This document shows, one piece after another, positions 5,978 to 7,810 of a stretch of 7,810 nt of DNA. Both the position numbers and the translations under genes were made by a program. Below the pieces are notes generated by a model, which was not told the origin of the DNA, ran no database searches, and saw nothing but the letters and a program-made list of their open reading frames with translations. Positions within the stretch are counted from its first letter, which is position 1, and each line of letters begins with the position of its first letter. Location of the stretch: the NCBI GenBank assembly GCA_021789735.1, contig JAJYJB010000097.1, forward strand, positions 1 to 7,810, written 5' to 3'. The DNA comes from Nitrospirota bacterium. Its GTDB lineage: Bacteria > Nitrospirota > Thermodesulfovibrionia > Thermodesulfovibrionales > JdFR-88.

Positions 5978-7065
5978 CTCTTCCCGTCTTTGATTACATA
6001 TTTGATGCCCTTGCCCGCGGCAAGCTTCTTGAAAGCGCTCTCCGCCCCTGAGAGGCTATAAGTGCCGGAGATAAGAGGGGAGACGTCTATCCTCCTTTCG
6101 GCAAGCAGTCTGTATGCCTGCCGGACATCTTCCGGGCAAAAATGGAAGGAAGCCGCCAGGGCAAGCTCATCGTAATGTATCCGGCTTGAAGAAAAAACGA
6201 CCGGAACGCCTTTTTTCAGTCCGCCAAAAAGCATCACGCTGCCTCCCCGCCTTACGTACTGCGGGGCTGCTTCCCAGACCTCTTTCCGCCCTGTGCACTC
6301 TATGACGTAATCCGCTCCAAGCGGAGCGAACCTGGCGAATAACGGGCCTTTAAACCCATCGGGCTTGAAAACCGCCTCCGCGCCAAGCTGTTTTGAGAGC
6401 CTGAGCCTTGAGCTCTCCAGGGCGCACACTGCCACCCTTACGCCTCTGGCCTTTAAAAGGAGGAGGTGAAGGAGCCCTATCGGGCCTGCTCCGAAGATAA
6501 GCGCGGCCTCATCTGTCTTATTTTTTGAGTTTTTTGTTTTTTTTGAGGACGCTTTCTTTTGAGAGCCAGTGCCCAGCCTTTCAACCCCGTGCACCACACA
6601 GCTGAGGGGCTCCAGAAAGGCGGCCTCCTCGAATGAGAGGGCCTCCGGTTTTTTAAAGGTGTTGACCGCCACTATGTGTTCCGGCAAAAGTATGTATTGG
6701 CCGAAGGCGCCCAGCACCTTGGCGCCCATTATCTTTTCGCAGAGGTTATAGAGCCCTTTTTCGCAGTACGGGCAGTTGAGGCACGGGGCCGTGTGGACGG
6801 CCATGACCGCATCGCCTTCCCTGAATTTTCTTACCCCCGGTCCTGCCGCCGCGACGATACCGGAAAACTCATGCCCGAAAGGCCCGGGCATCGGTATGAG
6901 ATCGTGCCCCCGCAGGTAAGCCTTCAGATCGGTCCCGCAGGTAAGCGAGGCCTTTACCTTTATGAGAAGCTCGCCGTGGCCGGGCCGGGGCACCGGGACA
7001 TCCTCCCGGACAAGGATTGTCCCGGGAGCGGCAAGCCACAGCTGTTTTTGTTTTTGTATTGTCAT
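5974..7065 (-). CDS. Zinc-dependent medium-chain dehydrogenase (first of the pair) with a lysine-rich insertion
   Basis: A 363-residue medium-chain zinc dehydrogenase. Zinc-site residues are C43 in LTCGTD, H65-E66 in FGHEFSG and E152 in LEPLSC. The structural-zinc cysteines C95, C98, C101 and C109 have standard spacing. The nucleotide-binding loop is GAGPIG (192-197). Between the two domains, residues about 168-184 form a lysine/serine/asparagine-rich stretch roughly 14 residues longer than in the neighbouring paralogue; it is encoded by A-tracts. The N terminus (TIQKQKQ) also comes from an A-rich repeat. GGAG lies 7 bases before the ATG at 7063-7065. It overlaps the next dehydrogenase gene by 4 bases. 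It looks like a polyol, sugar-alcohol or threonine type enzyme; I cannot name the substrate. An intact frame and intact zinc ligands indicate a working gene. Confidence 0.9.
   Translation of the reverse strand: MTIQKQKQLWLAAPGTILVREDVPVPRPGHGELLIKVKASLTCGTDLKAYLRGHDLIPMPGPFGHEFSGIVAAAGPGVRKFREGDAVMAVHTAPCLNCPYCEKGLYNLCEKIMGAKVLGAFGQYILLPEHIVAVNTFKKPEALSFEEAAFLEPLSCVVHGVERLGTGSQKKASSKKTKNSKNKTDEAALIFGAGPIGLLHLLLLKARGVRVAVCALESSRLRLSKQLGAEAVFKPDGFKGPLFARFAPLGADYVIECTGRKEVWEAAPQYVRRGGSVMLFGGLKKGVPVVFSSSRIHYDELALAASFHFCPEDVRQAYRLLAERRIDVSPLISGTYSLSGAESAFKKLAAGKGIKYVIKDGKR
6511..6564 (-). repeat. A-tract repeat inside the dehydrogenase coding sequence
   Basis: On the gene strand this segment includes A8, A6 and A6 runs separated by C or CTC, giving SKKTKNSKNK in the protein at the joint between catalytic and Rossmann domains. 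The unit is the same CAAAAAA found between genes, here in the opposite orientation relative to the tract at 4883-4921. The A8 run is a potential slippage site. Confidence 0.75.
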
Positions 7066-7179
7066 TTTTGCGCTCCAGCAGCTGAAAGTTTTTCAAAAAA
7101 TCACAAAAAGAAAGATGGAAAAAATGCCCGTCTCACGAACATCCCTTCGGGAACATCCCCTCAAACATCAATGAGCGGC
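7066..7179. other. 114-base gap between the small membrane protein and the dehydrogenase pair
   Basis: No gene is visible. The right part holds a direct repeat GAACATCCC (7137-7145 and 7151-7159) that makes a short 4-bp stem TCCC/GGGA. The left part is A-rich (7094-7125) and ends with the ribosome site GGAG (7073-7076, gene strand) for the dehydrogenase. On the gene strand a T6 run follows a weak CCCG/CGGG pairing, too weak to call a terminator. Confidence 0.5.
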
Positions 7180-7428
7180 CTAAAAAACGAGCTTCCCGCC
7201 GGAGATCTGCCCTATCAGCGCCGCCGCCACGAATATGGGAATATAGCGGTAGTCCAGGTGGGACAGCCTCCGCCCAAGGAAAATGAGCGGGATGGGCAGA
7301 TGTATATACAGGAACCAGCGGACTGAAAATTTCCTTACCTTGGCACGAAGGAACCCAAAGGGCAGATTAAGGATGAACGTGAAGAGAAAAAGCCCCAGAA
7401 CAAGCGCGATCGTTGCCTTTAATTCCAT
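7180..7428 (-). CDS. Small hydrophobic membrane protein of unknown function
   Basis: An 82-residue protein with likely membrane helices at about 4-22, 38-53 and 60-78. A basic loop at 28-37 (RAKVRKFSVR) probably lies in the cytoplasm. The motif LPFGFLRAKVRKFS followed by WFLYIHLPIP has the look of a conserved family of short membrane proteins that I have no function for. It is the first gene of the minus-strand series and begins 10 bases after a candidate minus-10 box; the ribosome site is weak (GAAGAG directly before ATG). It is separated from the dehydrogenases by 114 bases, so a functional link is uncertain. Codon pattern, membrane pattern and position all support a real gene. Confidence 0.72.
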   Translation of the reverse strand: MELKATIALVLGLFLFTFILNLPFGFLRAKVRKFSVRWFLYIHLPIPLIFLGRRLSHLDYRYIPIFVAAALIGQISGGKLVF

Positions 7429-7464
7429 CTCTTCAAATTAACCTAAATACAAAAAAGCTGTCAA
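7429..7464 (-). promoter_or_regulatory. Candidate sigma-70-type promoter for the minus-strand genes
   Basis: On the minus strand a perfect TTGACA (7459-7464) is followed after 17 bases by TTAATT (7436-7441), a weak minus-10 match. Seven bases then lead directly to the ATG at 7426-7428. If used, the transcript would start at or next to the start codon and be leaderless or nearly so. The perfect minus-35 and exact spacing are in favour; the poor minus-10 is against. Confidence 0.42.
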
Positions 7465-7503
7465 ACCAAATGGGCATTTTTTATTCGATTTTAAGCTCTT
7501 TCT

Positions 7504-7702
7504 CTTCAGAAATTTTTTGTGCGAGGGGCGGATGGTGTGAGCGCAGCGGGTGACGCGGGCCCCTCTGTGCCAATATAGAGAGTCACATGTCGCAGCAGCA
7601 ACCCGGGAGACCCGGCGCGGGATGCATGGTTGCTGGCAATCAGGGGGAGACGGCACTTAGTGGAGCGAATACCGTCCGCCCCCGCACAAAAAATTCCAGA
7701 AG
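7504..7702 (+). ncRNA. 199-base inverted-repeat element: candidate structured RNA (alternatively a miniature transposable element)
   Basis: The arms 7511-7536 and 7671-7695 pair over 25 bp with a single bulged A at 7524. An outer CTTC/GAAG pairing (7504-7507 with 7699-7702) extends the stem. Further helices fit inside: GU pairs and a tandem G-A mismatch at 7537-7542/7665-7670; GTGCC/GGCAC (7567-7571/7652-7656); CAGCAACC/GGTTGCTG (7596-7603/7628-7635); and an apical CCGGG/CCCGG (7603-7607/7611-7615). Read as plus-strand RNA, two pairs are G-U wobbles that would be C-A mismatches on the other strand; one outer position favours the minus strand. No protein frame is credible. A long rod with an internal bubble resembles 6S-type RNA, but I cannot identify the family. 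No target duplication or clear promoter is visible. The inverted repeat is certain; the RNA interpretation is not. Confidence 0.5.
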
Positions 7703-7740
7703 AACGCATTTCCCTTTTTTTGATGAGATTTTTTAAAAGG

Positions 7741-7768
7741 CCCCGCTGGCAAAAAAGCCGGTTTGGGG
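7741..7768 (+). promoter_or_regulatory. GC-rich hairpin just upstream of the plus-strand start codon
   Basis: CCCCGCTGGC, an AAAAAA loop and GCCGGT then, after two unpaired bases, GGGG form a stem of about 10 bp including two G-T pairs. It ends 12 bases before the ATG at 7781. The closing GGGG is the only purine-rich stretch near a ribosome-site position, so the fold could hide it. No T-run follows on the plus strand. On the minus strand CCTTTT follows, which would make a mediocre terminator. Its role is unknown. Confidence 0.4.
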
Positions 7769-7780
7769 TAAGATTTATTC

Positions 7781-7810
7781 ATGGCATACCCGGCCCGTAA
7801 GAGATCATGG
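7781..7810 (+). CDS. Possible start of a divergent plus-strand gene (partial, unidentified)
   Basis: ATG at 7781 opens a frame of ten codons (MAYPARKRSW) that runs off the right edge. An in-frame TAA at 7769-7771 excludes an earlier start. The upstream GGGGTAAG is a poor ribosome site. Ten residues do not allow identification, and it may be chance. If real, it is divergent from the minus-strand block and the structured element at 7504-7702 would lie in its leader. Confidence 0.3.
   Translation, partial: MAYPARKRSW

Noticed and set aside
7504..7702. tRNA, RNase P RNA, SRP RNA, tmRNA or a common riboswitch
   Set aside because: None of the conserved core motifs of these families could be found by eye on either strand.
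7438..7709. Two overlapping minus-strand frames of 72 and 67 residues
   Set aside because: Both lie in the inverted-repeat element, overlap each other in different frames, lack ribosome sites and look like read-through of structured non-coding sequence.
7429..7780. Sigma-54 promoter expected next to an NtrC-like regulator
   Set aside because: Searched for GG-N10-GC in a TGGCAC/TTGC context on both strands; CTGGCA at 7746-7751 lacks a GC at the right distance and no other candidate was found.

Overview
The window is a dense bacterial gene block. All seven complete genes, plus the start of an eighth, lie on the minus strand, so transcription runs from high to low coordinates. A possible plus-strand reading frame begins at the extreme right edge. 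The c-type-heme sensor kinase, an NtrC-like response regulator and a system II (ResB/CcsA) cytochrome c maturation pair suggest an anaerobic or respiratory, cytochrome-rich bacterium. Thermodesulfobacteriota (Deltaproteobacteria) or Nitrospirota fit best. This is an inference from gene content and not a phylogenetic result.

Right part, 7429-7810: about 350 bases without a convincing gene. It holds a probable promoter for the minus-strand genes, a 199-base element whose ends form a 25-bp inverted repeat (7504-7702), a second GC-rich hairpin (7741-7768), and a start codon at 7781 opening a plus-strand frame that leaves the window.

Middle part, 4360-7428: a metabolic module read leftward. It contains an 82-residue membrane protein of unknown role, two zinc-dependent medium-chain dehydrogenases joined by an ATGA stop/start overlap, and a small single-domain cupin. 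The substrate cannot be read from the sequence. Runs of the type CAAAAAA recur between and inside these genes; one produces a lysine-rich insertion in the first dehydrogenase.

Left part, 1-4294: ResB, CcsA, a membrane histidine kinase with a CXXCH heme-attachment motif in its sensor domain, and the receiver domain of an NtrC-like regulator. Successive genes overlap by 3, 14 and 8 bases, so they are probably translated in a coupled way. ResB and CcsA move heme across the membrane and ligate it to CXXCH motifs. The kinase they are co-encoded with is itself predicted to be such a substrate. The simplest reading is a cytochrome maturation operon carrying its own heme-based sensor and a regulator that acts on unseen targets.

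The gaps are short enough (114, 64 and 65 bases, otherwise overlaps) that the whole minus-strand set could be one transcript. The 65-base gap before resB has a hairpin that could make the left half separately controlled.
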